DNA from: Taxillus chinensis | Lineage: Eukaryota; Streptophyta; Magnoliopsida; Santalales; Loranthaceae | DNA: 64,000 bases | Assembly: GCA_023512835.1 (NCBI GenBank) | Contig: CM042091.1 | Span: forward strand, 37,524,107-37,588,106 | Reading direction: 5' to 3' | Shown: positions 1 through 10,386 of the stretch, in pieces | How positions within the stretch are numbered: position 1 is the stretch's first letter | Layout of the letters: each line of letters begins with the position of its first letter | Translations under genes and position numbers: made by a program | Notes under the pieces: model-generated | Seen by the model: the letters and a program-made list of their open reading frames with translations, nothing else | The model's database searches: none | What the model was told of the DNA's origin: nothing

Positions 1-1827
1 AGCATTATCTTTTGGGGGAGAAGTTTGTGGTGTTCTCAGATCACAAGAGCCTTCAGTACATCTTCACCCAGAAGGACTTGAATTTGAGGCAGAGGAGATG
101 GGTAGAGTATTTGCAAACCTTTGATTTTACTCTTGCCTATACCCCGGGCAAGGGTAATGTGGTGGCTGACACGTTGAGCAGAAAAGGGAAAGCTGAGGTG
201 GCCATGAGAGAGTGGAAGCTGATGGAGCAGTTAGCGATGTTGTAGCTACAGCCTGTTGTTCGTGATGGTGGGACAATCCTGAGTCCTATGGTTGTTGTGC
301 CTGAGCTGTACCAGCGTGTCTGGGAGGGACAGTTGGGTGACATAGAATGTGACGTCCTCCGTTCCCGTATTGCGGCTGGTGAGCTGACTGAGGATTGGAT
401 AGAGGGTCCTGATCATGAGTTGTCTTTTCAGGGGCGGCTGGTAGTGGCTGCATCTCTTCGGGATGGGGTGATAAGGGAGTTTCATCAGTCTAGAGTTGCT
501 GTGCATCCAGGGGGTACGAAGATGTACCACGCACTCCGAGGGCATTTTTGGTGGCCCAGAATGAAACGAGATGTGGCTGCTTTTGTTTCGAGGTGCCTCT
601 CGTGTCAGCAAGTGAAGGCTGAGCATTAGTGGCCGGCGGGCATGTTACAGCTATTGCCAATAGCCGAATGGAAGTGGGACCACATAGTGATGGACTTTGT
701 GACTGGACTTCCACCCACCGCCAGGGCGAAGGACATGATATGGGTAATTTTGGACCGGAAGACCAAGTCGGCCCACTTTCTTCTTGTGCGAGAGCGGGAT
801 TCCATCGGCGCTTTAAGTCGCCTATATCTCGAACGAGATTGTGAGACCGCATGGAGTACCATCATCAATTGTGTCCGACCGAGGATTCGCGGTTCACTTC
901 CCGGATTTTGGATAGGTTTGCAGGAGGCTATGGGGACAAAGCTTAACTTGAGTACAGCCTTTCACCCTGAGATTGACGGTCAGACTGAGAGGACAAATCA
1001 GACCATGGAGGACATGTTGAGGGCTTGTGTGCTCAATTTTGGGGTTCGTGGGCCACTCACCTTCCTTTGGTGGAGTTTGCCTACAACAACAGTTATTAGG
1101 CGTCCACTGGGATGACTCCTTTTGAGGCGTTGTATGGGAGACCATGCCGATCACCCTTGTGTTGGACCAAGGTAGGAGAGGCAACTCTCTTGGGACCACA
1201 GTTGGTTCAAGAGGCTACCGAGAAGGTTAAGTTGATTCGTCAACAGTTGTTATTAGCTTAAAGTCGGCAGAAATCCTATGTGGATCAGCGGCGGCGACCT
1301 TTGGAGTTTTCCGTGGGAGATCATGTGTTTCTCCACGTCGTGGTCATCAACGGTTTGGGCGAGGTTCCAAGTTATCTCCGCGATTTATCAGTCCTTTTAA
1401 GGTTCTGGCTTGGGTGGGGACCGTGGCCTACCGGTTAGCATTGCCACCGCGATTGAGTCGGGTGCACAATGTGTTCCACGTGTCCCAGTTAAGGAAGTAT
1501 CATCTTGACCCAACTCATGTGATTGATTGGGGAACGTTGGATATTGAGGATGACATGTCCGTTGTTGAGGCCCCTATCCGTATACTGGACCGACGGGAAA
1601 AACTTTTGCGTGGTCGTGCTATTCATTTGGTTCGCGTGCTGTGGCAGCACCGTGGCATTGAGGAGGAGACATGGGAACGTGATTCCATGATGTGTGAGCA
1701 ACATCCTGGAGCAGTTCGAGGACGAACACTCTTGAGGGTGGGAGGTGGTTGTTGGCCAAGAGACAATTGTATGTTGTACTTCTTAGATTATTCTTTTGAG
1801 ACAATGAATTGTGATTTGTATTTGTAA
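1..1827 (+). pseudogene. gypsy pol remnant: RNase H, integrase, chromodomain-like tail
   Basis: The 3' part of a chromovirus polyprotein. Residues read in order: end of RNase H (GEKFVVFSDHKSL, later GNVVADTLSRKGK), integrase zinc-binding region at about 480-630 (H-x-H then CLSCQQVK), integrase core from about 665 ([16 protein letters not shown], first catalytic Asp), FHPEIDGQTERTNQ carrying the catalytic Glu near 960-1000, and the GPF/chromo-type tail at 1414-1750 ([24 protein letters not shown], then [16 protein letters not shown]). The frame is broken by a TAG at 243-245, another at 627-629 and frameshifts near 840-900 and 1115-1414, so no working protein is made. Several stops look like C-to-T changes in methylation contexts. 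Confidence 0.9.
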
Positions 1828-1970
1828 TTGAGATGTGCATTTGTGACATGTGGCTGTCATGTGATATGTATACGTTGTGATTCATGTGGTTATGCAAATG
1901 AGTTGCATGCGTTGTTATTCCTTGTGGTTCTAGTAACATGTGATTTCTTTTCGTGGACGAAAAGTCTTAA

Positions 1971-1981
1971 GGGGAAGAGGA
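1971..1981 (+). other. polypurine tract of the gypsy element
   Basis: The run ggggaagagga lies immediately before the LTR start TGTAATGACC. This is the expected position of the plus-strand primer. The mirror-image arrangement occurs at 61470-61485 in the related minus-strand element. Confidence 0.8.
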
Positions 1982-2142
1982 TGTAATGACCCGTGTTTTG
2001 GGATGTGAGGAGTTAGTCTCAGTTTTGCCTTTTTGGGTGGAAATTGTTGGGTTTTAGGGAATCTTATTTCCACACACTTTGGCTAAATCATCTTGTATGT
2101 TGATAAGCAAGCACGAGGCAAAGTTTGAGCCCAATAGGGAGT

Positions 2143-2270
2143 GCCCGTGAGAATGGCTTTTCACGTGCAGTGGTATTTTTGCATGGGAGCCTTCCTGATG
2201 TTTTTCTAAGGCTTTTGGAAAAATTCTAGAACATTTGGAGGTGCTCGTGAGAAGGGCCTTTCTCACGTGC
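2143..2270 (+). promoter_or_regulatory. paired LTR stem-loops with G-box cores
   Basis: Two inverted repeats: arms 2143-2153/2158-2168 and 2243-2253/2260-2270, loops of 4-6 bases. The right arms contain CACGTG (2162-2167, 2264-2269), the plant G-box core. The same pair of hairpins occurs in every related LTR in the window. Function is inferred only. Confidence 0.55.
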
Positions 2271-2375
2271 AGCCTCCATTACCCTTGTTTTGTTGTTCTG
2301 ATACTCTTGCTAAAGGACCATGGTGAAATTATGAGTGTTTTGTCCTATGTGGTTGCAAAAAGGTTGTAGTCTGTC

Positions 2376-2397
2376 ATCAAAACTATGTCGTTTTGAT
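2376..2397 (+). promoter_or_regulatory. LTR palindrome ATCAAAAC-n6-GTTTTGAT
   Basis: A 22-bp near-palindrome with an ATGTCG centre in place of the ACGT core of its relatives. One copy here, two copies in the LTRs at 60993-61051 and 63049-63106, where it sits close to a TATA box. Confidence 0.5.
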
Positions 2398-2405
2398 GCC
2401 GTCGC

Positions 2406-2438
2406 AGAGAGAGAGAGGGAGAGAGAGAGAGAGAGAGG
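2406..2438 (+). repeat. (GA)n microsatellite in LTR
   Basis: Imperfect GA tract in the gypsy LTR. A GA/CT tract sits at the equivalent place in the related LTRs (60879-60915 and 63183-63213), so it is an old LTR component. Confidence 0.85.
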
Positions 2439-2973
2439 AGAGTTCTGGCTGTTGCTACTGTGGTGTTTCTCGTGGATGGACAACGTTCGGTGTGGGAGCA
2501 GGATCGTTGCTGTGGTGATACGTTTTCCTACAGGTAAGGGTTCTGTCTTCCTTGGTCTGTCCCGGGGTTAGGCCCTATGTAGATGATTTGCAAAGTTTCT
2601 ATTGTTGTTGCTATAATATTTATATGTAAATTCATATAGGTGTGACCTCCTATATGAATGTTGGCCTTCAATGGCGTTTTGGTGTGATTCTGACGTTGGG
2701 TGGTCAGTGCATGTTAAATGTTCGATAAAATGCCTGTGTGAATATGTCTGGGTGAATATGCCTAGTATGTGTTTGATAATATGCCTGTGTGGCTGGATTT
2801 GCGAGTTTGTAAATGTGTGCATGCTAAGTGTTTGTTTTTATGCTTGAGTGGCTGGGTTTGTCCACTTGTGAATGTGTGCACAGTAAGTGTTTGGTTTTAT
2901 ACTTGAGTAACCGAGGTGTATGCTGTGTGCTTGATTGCGTGGTTGTTAGCCCAAGAGGCTGTGGAAAACGTTT

Positions 2974-3098
2974 GCCTGAAGAGGTGGTTAAATCACTTGC
3001 CTGAAGAGGCGGTTAAATCACTTGCCTGAAGAGGCAGTTAAATCACTTGCCTGAGAGGCGGTTAAATCATTGGCCTGAAGAGGCAGTTAAATCACTTG
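2974..3098 (+). repeat. 25-bp tandem repeat in gypsy LTR (about 5 copies)
   Basis: Five units beginning gcctgaagaggcggtt and ending aaatcactt, each about 25 bp with few differences; one unit has lost a base. The related LTR at the right edge carries about four 26-bp units (about 63779-63882). Confidence 0.85.
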
Positions 3099-3602
3099 TT
3101 TGAGTGGTTGTTAAAATGTTAGCCCGTGTGGTTGTGGGCCTGTGTGGCTGGGGCTTAGCTTGCGCCCGTTTGTGTGGTGTGTTTCCTTGCTATTTGTTTT
3201 TGCCGTTTGAGCCGTTTGTGGCTGGGAGACTTGATCCCTACTGAGTTGTGGTTGCTCACCCCTCCTACTGTGTTTGTTTTCTTTATAGGGACCTACAGGC
3301 GTTAGGTGGGAACACCAAGGTGGAAGACTTTCTACCTTGTGGCCTTGCTCCTTTTGTTATTTGAGTGTCTTGTTAAATGTTATTTTGGGAAATTATTGCA
3401 ACTCCAAATGGAGATGATGTAATGGATTTTGGAATTTAATAAAGATAAGTGGTTTGCCTTTCGGTTATTTATTGTGGATTATTATGAATGTGTTTGTTGT
3501 CTCGCTTGGATGTCGGATTCTGTACATCTACCCCTTACCCACCGGGTGGGTAAAGGGGAGTCACGAACCGGTTTCCTCGGGTTGGTAATCCGGGGTGTGA
3601 CA

Positions 3603-4760
3603 GTTGGTCCCTGGGAGCCTAGCGGGGGGTAAATAGGCTCTAATCAAAAACTCTTCTCTCGTCTCTGGGACAACGCTTATCTGGTTAAAAGATATAATCA
3701 ATACAGAAGCTAACTAGATAGTGAAAATATTTTGTTTTATTATCAAGAGATAATTACAACAAAATATAGCTAATTAAAGCTAATAAAGCTTTTCATTCTA
3801 TTGAACAATTCTCTTACACTCTGTTTACAATTACTCACACACTAGCCAATATGATCTCTATAAGCTCTTGTACATGTATGAGCATTTACTCTTTCACACA
3901 CATAAATATACGAGTGTTAATATATATATAGCCATTCACACACATAAATATACAAGTGTTAATATATATATAGCCATCCGTTAATAAGTTGAAGTAGCAT
4001 CTTTTTAATCCGTCATAAAGTTTCTTACTCCGTGTTAATGAAGCTCGGATCCTTACTCCGTGTCAGTATTTACTTACTCTATGTCAGTTTGATACTAGAA
4101 TCCTTATTCCGTGTCAGCGCTTCCTTACTCCGCACGAGTTCCTTACTGCGCATGAGTTCCTTACTCCCCATGAGTTGAAAGGTTCGGATGGCTTACTCCG
4201 TATCAGCGCATCCTTACTCCGTATGAGTAAAAGGTTCAGATTCCTTACTCCACATCTATTTTCCTTACTCCGTGCGAATAGAGGACTTGGGTCCTTATTC
4301 CGCACAAGTCGTTCCTTACTCCGCATGTATGAAAGACTCGGATTTCTTACTCCGTGTCTTCTTGTCCTTAGTCCGCTTGAGTGGAAGACTTAGCTTTTTA
4401 TTTCGCGATAATTGTTTCTTACTCCATGCTAGATGTAGACTAGGATTCTTATTCTAGTTCTATTTGACTTAGTCGATTAAGGTGTTAGACGTAGATTCCT
4501 TAGTTCGTAGCTTTAAGCATTTGGTCCGCATGAATGATCCTTATTCCGTATGAAGATTTGGTTATTTACCAAGTGTTTTACGATACTCACGATGATCCGG
4601 ATCAAGATTATGTATCATGTCCTTTAGCTTTTCTCTCACAAGTGAACGTTCAGATTAAGATCATATCTTCTGCAACAACTTAAGAATAAACATGCAATGT
4701 CTCAAATCAAATTACATAGGGTTTTATTCGCATCATCCAAATTCTAGGCTTGATCTAACA
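3603..4760 (-). repeat. Sirevirus-type copia 3' LTR (element A)
   Basis: In plus orientation it reads gttggtccctgggagcc ... ggcttgatctaaca, matching the LTRs at 19042-20473 and 21194-22555. The next bases, atctccccca, are the reverse complement of a purine tract, so this is the 3' LTR of a minus-strand element. It is about 270 bp shorter than the copy at 19 kb through a deletion after the AT tract near 3970. Its body is dominated by degenerate copies of a ttactccgtgtcag motif. Confidence 0.85.
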
Positions 4761-6648
4761 ATCTCCCCCAATATGGATATGCCAAAACCTTTTGTAATCT
4801 GATCTGGTAAGTGAAACAAAAAGATAATATACAAAAATAAAGAAAACTTCCATAATCCATTAAGTTAGCAACAGTATAATTCAGCCTTAATACATGAATT
4901 TTACATTAAGGTACATAAGGCTTACTATACTTGAAGATCATTGTTGCTGCCTTCTCTCGAAGCTCCATCGTCTACTTCATCATATAGTTGTGGATGTTGT
5001 TCCAGTCTTCATCCACTCTTATGAAAGACTTGATGGAGAAACAGACAAAGGCTCTACAGCTATCTCCATCGAGCCATTGATGCACTTGCTTCTTGCTCCG
5101 GATCGCCACCTTTAATATCTCAGTTGGAGCGAAAGAAATTTGACCCATTTCTTTATAAAGCCCAGATTGCTTTACTACTTCTGTCAGTCGAGGGACGCAG
5201 TGGTTCCAATTGATTCTTTTGAACTTTGTTATCCTTAATTTGATGAGAATCAATCAAGAGCATATGCTTGGACGGAATCAGAAAGACAATCAGCATCAAG
5301 TGCGGCGTCTTGACCCGATATGGAATGAGGACTGAGGAAAGATTTCTCCATGGTTTGTTGTCCTCAGTAGTTCCGTCAATGAAGGTTCGGATGTGAGCTA
5401 CGTCCAGAAGATAGCCCTCAAACCAACACGGCAAGACATCAGACAAGTGTCCGTCCTTATACAGAGACGGAAACAACCTCATCTCCATCTTTACTGCCCG
5501 AGAGAAGTTGTCTATGTCATCTGTAGTAAACAGTCCCTTCTTAGAATGTAAAGTCTAAATATCTTCAGGGGAGAAGGGATACATATCGGATAGACATCTT
5601 CACTCGGCAGTAGACGTGGCATACTTAGTCATTTCATTGAAAACACTTCCATTTGCATCAAGTGGATCATGTTCTGTGTATGATGGGAGGAAGGTGACAG
5701 CCGTGGATGGAGAGGTCAAAGGAGGAGCTGCACTTTAGGAGTTGGGCTAAGAGAAGTGGCTGCATTTGAGGATAGGAACTCTTGGAAGCAGTGTAGATGC
5801 AGGCCGCTTACCAGCAGGAGCTGAGGAAGTTGGAGGAGGATCAAATGGCACTCTCTCCCCCATTTTGGCAGATCGTCGAGGAGCGGTAGGAGAACGAGCC
5901 ATCGTTTGCGCCAAGTCTGCGAATGAGGTTGACAAACAATACACGAAAGAGGCTACAAGATTCATCTTTTGCTCAATGGAAGTGGAAGAGTCAGTTAGGG
6001 TGGGGAGGAGTTGGGCACTGAGAGCATCAACCTTGACGGCAATGGCGGCAATTTGGGCACTCTGGGCTTGGGCGTGTTGGTCCAGCTATGCAGAGATCAC
6101 AGCGTCGGAGTGACCCGTGCCAAAGGAGCCGCGGCCAAGCACAAACTCCGGGGCTTTGGAGGACTCCCCCGCATGAAGAAGTGCAGGAGTGCGTTGAGCA
6201 GAGGAGTCAACAGCTGGAGAGAGGGGTTGGTCAGCAATGCGTCATGCGCCGGTCCAGTGGTAACAGTAAAAGGGACGTCAGGAATGGAGGCCGGTGTAAG
6301 GAAGTCGCGGTCCAGATTCCATATGATCATTTCCGTTGGGGTTTTGGTATGGCAAGTGTAATACACCCGGAGGTCATTGTCAGGTGGCTGTGGAGGCAAG
6401 GCTGAAATGGAACCAGAGGTCCGTTATAGTGTCAGCGGGGAGATGGTCGAGGTAGTTTCGAGGTTGAGGAAGTGAAGGCAAAGGTGCTTCCAGAGGAGAG
6501 GTAGGGACATCAGCCACTGCCACACCAACAGTAGCATTAACAGTTGTAGCAACAGGGGGAGAATCAGGTGCGGGGACATCAGCAGCAGAAGGCGCTGGAG
6601 TATCAGCCGGAGGATAACTTGGCTGAGATGACCCCGCAACCTCGGATG
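4761..6648 (-). pseudogene. env-like ORF remnant and 3' region of copia element A
   Basis: Minus-strand fragments (4972-5253, 5153-5488, 5747-5965, 6097-6399) match, segment by segment, the extra ORF of element B at 22765-25434; for example VLIPYR and FIDGT(A/T)ED near 5.3-5.4 kb and EMIIWNLD near 6.3 kb. The reading frame is interrupted by stops and frameshifts. The sequence stops abruptly at 6648, where a gypsy LTR fragment begins. The product is the Sirevirus third ORF; no biochemical role is known to me, and 'env-like' describes its position only. Confidence 0.75.
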
Positions 6649-7259
6649 TGTAATGACCTGTGTTTTGAGATGTGAGGGGTTAGTCATAGTTATGCCTTTT
6701 GAGTGGCAATTGTCAAGTTTTTGGGAGTTTTCTTCCCACACACATTGGCTAGAATACTTTGTATATAGATGAGCAATCATGAGGCAAAAGATGAGCCCAA
6801 GAGGGAGCTTTTAGAGGTTGCACGTGACAATGGCTTTGTCATGTGCAGTGGTGTTTTTGCATAGGAGCTTTCCAGACTTAGTTCTAAAGCTTGCAGCAAA
6901 ATCCTAGGGCATTTAGAGCTTGCAAGTGACAATGGTCTTTGTCACATGCAACCATGTTTTTGTACCGTCACCTTGGTTTTGTGATGCTGGTAATGTTTTC
7001 CCTAAGGGCCATGTTCGAATTATGGGTATTTTTCCTATGTGGATGCGGGAATCTTGAAGCATGTTTCATTTATCAAAACTACTGTGATGTGTTTTCTTTC
7101 AGGAACCTACAGGCATTAGGTGGAATCCCAAGGTGGAAGACCGTATTTGTTGTTTAATTGTTTTTTTTCAATTATGTTATTTTGGGGAAAATGATGTAGC
7201 CCAGTGGGGAAAGATTGTAAAAGGGATTTGACTGTAATAAAGGCATGTTGATTGTTTTG
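6649..7259 (+). repeat. gypsy LTR fragment, internally deleted
   Basis: Starts TGTAATGACCTG like the LTR at 1982 and ends near 7259 in sequence matching about 3290-3450 of that LTR (cctacaggcattaggtgg). The GA tract, palindrome and 25-bp repeats are missing. Both hairpins are retained (6820-6846 and 6922-6949). It is cut off by the copia LTR that follows. Confidence 0.8.
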
Positions 7260-9282
7260 TGTTGGAAATATAGGATTTGATGAAGCTGCCAAAATATAGT
7301 CTAAGTCTGGAAACTCGAAGAACCGAAGGTCGTAGGGTCGAAGAGTTGAAGTTCGTAGAAGTGAAACTATCATAGGACGTATTGGCAAGAGACTCGTAGA
7401 CTCATAGGGTCTGGAGACTCAAGGTGAAACAGTGACAAAACATTGCGACTCGTAGATCCATGGTCGAAGGTCGTAGAGTCACAGTACGGAAAAGAGAGTG
7501 TTACTGTAAGTGTCAATAAGCTCGGAGACTCATAGAGTCGAAGAAGTGTTAAGAACAGTAACCAAAGCTAAATAACTCGTAGATTCGTAGACTCGTAGAG
7601 TCCCCATAAATACGCAAGTCAATTAACAGAACTTCAATGATCACTAGACTCGAAGACTTGCAGAGTCGTAGGGTTGAAACCATCGAACACTGTTAAGAAA
7701 ATAGGACTCGTAGACTCGTAGATTGAAAGTCGCAGAGTCGAAGCCTTCGAACAGTGTAAAGAAAACCGGACTCATAGACTCGTAGATTGAAAGTCGTAGA
7801 GTCGAAGCCGTCGAACACGGTTAAGAAAACTGAACTCTCGTAGACTCATAGGTTGAAGGTCGAAGAGTCGATATTGTAAAGATCGGCAAACAAATGAAAT
7901 CGTAACTCAAGGGTCATAGAGTCGTAGACTCATAGACTCAAGGGACACAGTTACTATAGAGAATTTGCAACACTTCCAGACTCGGAGATTGATGACAGTG
8001 AGTTGTAGCTAAAGGGTCATAGCTGTACAATAACTCAGTTTATGAGCCTCTGTAAAAGACTAAGGAAGAAAAGCGAAGTTAAAGACTCGTAGAGTCAAAG
8101 ATTTTCAGACCACTTAGTCAAATATAGTAAACTGAGAGACCCGTAGAACTAGAGTCATAGACTCGTAGCTACAATAACAGGTTGATCAGCTGAACTCGAA
8201 GAAGTCACTCTAAGCGCCATTCGTAGAGTCGTAGACTCACAGAGTCGTAGACTTCAGTTAAAGAGGAACACAAAAGACTGATCCAACCTAAACTCTAGCC
8301 TCGGAGACTCGAAGATATGAGTCGTAGACTCACAGAAACGCAGTAAAGCCTGAAGCAAACTCTCGCCACTTTCAGCAGGTTCTAACTGAAATCTTCGAGT
8401 TACCGAACCTATGAGGCATCTACCTCCGACGCAAACTTACAACCCTAAACACAACCACTTAGCGATATTAGCGATATTGTCAGCTAGGGTTTGTACAGCA
8501 AGTCCGCGCCGTCCCGGGCAGTTGAGCGCATTAATGACACATTAATTGCTGCCAACTACCATCCACGGATGGACGACCAAGATCAACTGCAAGCCAAATA
8601 CGCAGTATGCGCAACTGATCTGCAAATCAAAGCAGATCAACCCATCCCCTGACATTCCGTATTTTTAGTGGCGGGAAGTCAGTCTGTCGGGATGGACATC
8701 ATGGCGCACGAGAACTTTAATTTTAAAAATATATCTCTCACGCACTTAACGACAAAATCAAGAGTTTAACCTCTCTCTCAAAAGAAGGAAACACATAGAA
8801 CACAAGATATTGGTTCTCACGGACTTAGAGAAAATTGAGACTAAGCAGAACTAACATTAAGAGTTCTAACACAAGAGAGAGAGAAAAACGGAGAGAAATT
8901 GAAAAAGTGTTGTGCGCCGTGTTGAATCAAGAACAAGAACAATCCATTCTTTTATTCACGAATCTTATTGTTCATAAAAGATCTAGCTTTTTCATTAAGT
9001 CTTGATCTCAGTGTTGTTAGTTTTCCACACCCCGATCTATCATAAACCATCTCTTTCACAACCGAGATCTGTTGAGAAGAGAGCATTTACTCTTATCTCA
9101 GTTTTGTCTGATAGTTCATTATCACTCACCTTATCCTTACAATACTTCTGTCATCTTCTCCATCAATACTTCCATCATAGTCATCTATAGCAGGAATCCA
9201 AAAACCCAACTAACAGTCTAGCTTCCGCGCACGAAGGAAGTCTATTCACCCCCCCCCCTCTAGACTCACTTTGGGACCTACA
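7260..9282 (+). repeat. copia 5' LTR (2023 bp) with gactcgtag repeats
   Basis: Begins TGTTGGAAATATAG, ends TTGGGACCTACA, followed at once by a tRNA-Met primer site. The stretch 7300-8340 is filled with degenerate 9-13-bp units of the type gactcgtag / agagtcgaag, dozens of them. The 3' end has the copia-type tail attcacccccc-tctag. This is a different LTR family from elements A and B. No matching 3' LTR is present in the window. Confidence 0.85.
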
Positions 9283-9283
9283 A

Positions 9284-9300
9284 TTGGTATCAGAGCAAGT
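9284..9300 (+). other. primer binding site, tRNA-iMet type
   Basis: TTGGTATCAGAGCAAGT one base after the LTR end is the standard complement to the 3' end of initiator-Met tRNA used by plant copia elements. Confidence 0.9.
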
Positions 9301-9333
9301 TCTACAACTCTGTAGAGATCCCTATTGGCCGAC

Positions 9334-10386
9334 ATGGATTCTAGCAGTGCAGCTCCAGCTCCCGACCAAGCTTCAGTTCCTGTTGAGGAACATGAAGCGA
9401 CCGTGTTCCGAGAGGAAGGAGCGACGGAGACCAGGAGCAGGAAAAACCGAGTACCACAAAGCAATAAGAAAGAACAAGAAGACTTCTATGATGTTTTGCC
9501 AGGCTCATCCTCCCAAGTACCCATGTGCACACCCGCGCGCTTTTCCAAATGGAAAGCGAGAATGAGAGCACACCTAGACATGCTCGACACCTATCTCTGG
9601 GAAACAATAAAGAACGGACATTTCACCCCAAAGAGTATGCAGAGAGGTCGGCTAATGACGAAAGACCTGGATAGTTGGTCTAAGGTGGAGCAGAGGAAAG
9701 TAAAGCTCGGCTTCAAGGCAAAAGCCATACTTTTCTCTGCATTCGATGATGACATGTTCACGGATGTGCAAGATCTTGAGACTACTAAAGAGGTATGGGA
9801 CAAACTCTGTCTCATCTACGAAGGAGATGAGCAAATACAGGACAACAAGATCTCCATGCTCAAACAAGAGTATGAGGCCTTCAGATGTGAACCGAAAGAG
9901 TCATTGGACAGTATCTACAAATGGTTCACAGGTCTGATTCAACGGATGAAGACTTACAACGTTGAAATCTCTCAAAAGGACAAAAATGACAAATTTCTGA
10001 TATCTCTACCCTTGAGACTGCTGATAAAGATATTAGCCATCCATCAGCTGAAGGAATGGAAGACTTGTGCCTTGGAAACATTATACGGGGACCACAAGAT
10101 GTTCGAAATGCAAAAGGAAGAACTTGAGGCATTTGAGAATCCTTTCAAGAAAAAGGAGAAGTTTGTTGCCTTTAAGGCTGCTGCTGAACCACGGGAACCG
10201 TCTTCAGAAGAGAAAGAAGATGAAGCTGATGAACATGGCTCAGAGAGTGCCTCAGGAGAAAGAATTGAGGGTGGCATCAGAGAAGGTAGGCTTGGTGGGA
10301 ATAAAACCGAGACTTTTAGAAAGCCTACGCCACCCAATCGCAAAAAAGAAGAAGAAGCACAAGCGGTCCTGGCAACCCAAACTTGA
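9334..10386 (+). CDS. copia gag polyprotein (5' part), fused to foreign sequence
   Basis: A gag-type reading frame of about 350 residues starting at the first ATG after the primer site. An acidic N-terminus precedes the gag core: FSKWKARMRAHLDMLD, then DLETTKEVWDKLCLIYEG and SLDSIYKWFTGLIQRMK, which is the UBN2/copia-gag pattern shared with the minus-strand gag at 18.3-18.6 kb. It would form the capsid of virus-like particles. The zinc knuckle expected further on is missing: near 10387 the sequence switches to a Tat-type gypsy gag and the frame ends. The element is therefore truncated after gag, and there is no pol of this family in the window. Confidence 0.8.
   Translation: MDSSSAAPAPDQASVPVEEHEATVFREEGATETRSRKNRVPQSNKKEQEDFYDVLPGSSSQVPMCTPARFSKWKARMRAHLDMLDTYLWETIKNGHFTPKSMQRGRLMTKDLDSWSKVEQRKVKLGFKAKAILFSAFDDDMFTDVQDLETTKEVWDKLCLIYEGDEQIQDNKISMLKQEYEAFRCEPKESLDSIYKWFTGLIQRMKTYNVEISQKDKNDKFLISLPLRLLIKILAIHQLKEWKTCALETLYGDHKMFEMQKEELEAFENPFKKKEKFVAFKAAAEPREPSSEEKEDEADEHGSESASGERIEGGIREGRLGGNKTETFRKPTPPNRKKEEEAQAVLATQT

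Larger units (their letters stand above)
1..3602 (+). mobile_element. Ty3/gypsy chromovirus (Del/Tekay-like), 3' half
   Basis: The left window edge cuts this element inside RNase H. It continues through integrase and a chromodomain-like tail, a purine tract and a complete 3' LTR. Order RNase H - integrase - C-terminal chromo-like segment identifies a Ty3/gypsy chromovirus. Its RNase H is nearly identical to that of the minus-strand remnant at 61.8-62.1 kb, so both belong to one family. The 3' LTR ends with TGTGACA directly against a copia LTR that lacks its first base, which suggests that the element inserted at the outer end of that copia LTR. Confidence 0.9.
1982..3602 (+). repeat. gypsy 3' LTR (1621 bp)
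   Basis: Begins TGTAATGACCCG after the purine tract and ends GGGGTGTGACA, a TG...CA LTR. Contents in order: two hairpin-forming G-box segments (2143-2270), a palindrome (2376-2397), a GA microsatellite, and a 25-bp tandem repeat (2974-3098). Related LTRs occur at 6649, 60737-61469 (minus) and 62487. Confidence 0.9.

Noticed and set aside
7300..8340. Possible CRISPR-like or satellite array (regular gactcgtag repeats)
   Set aside because: Units are degenerate, spacing irregular and the block lies inside a copia LTR with a primer site after it, in a plant genome.
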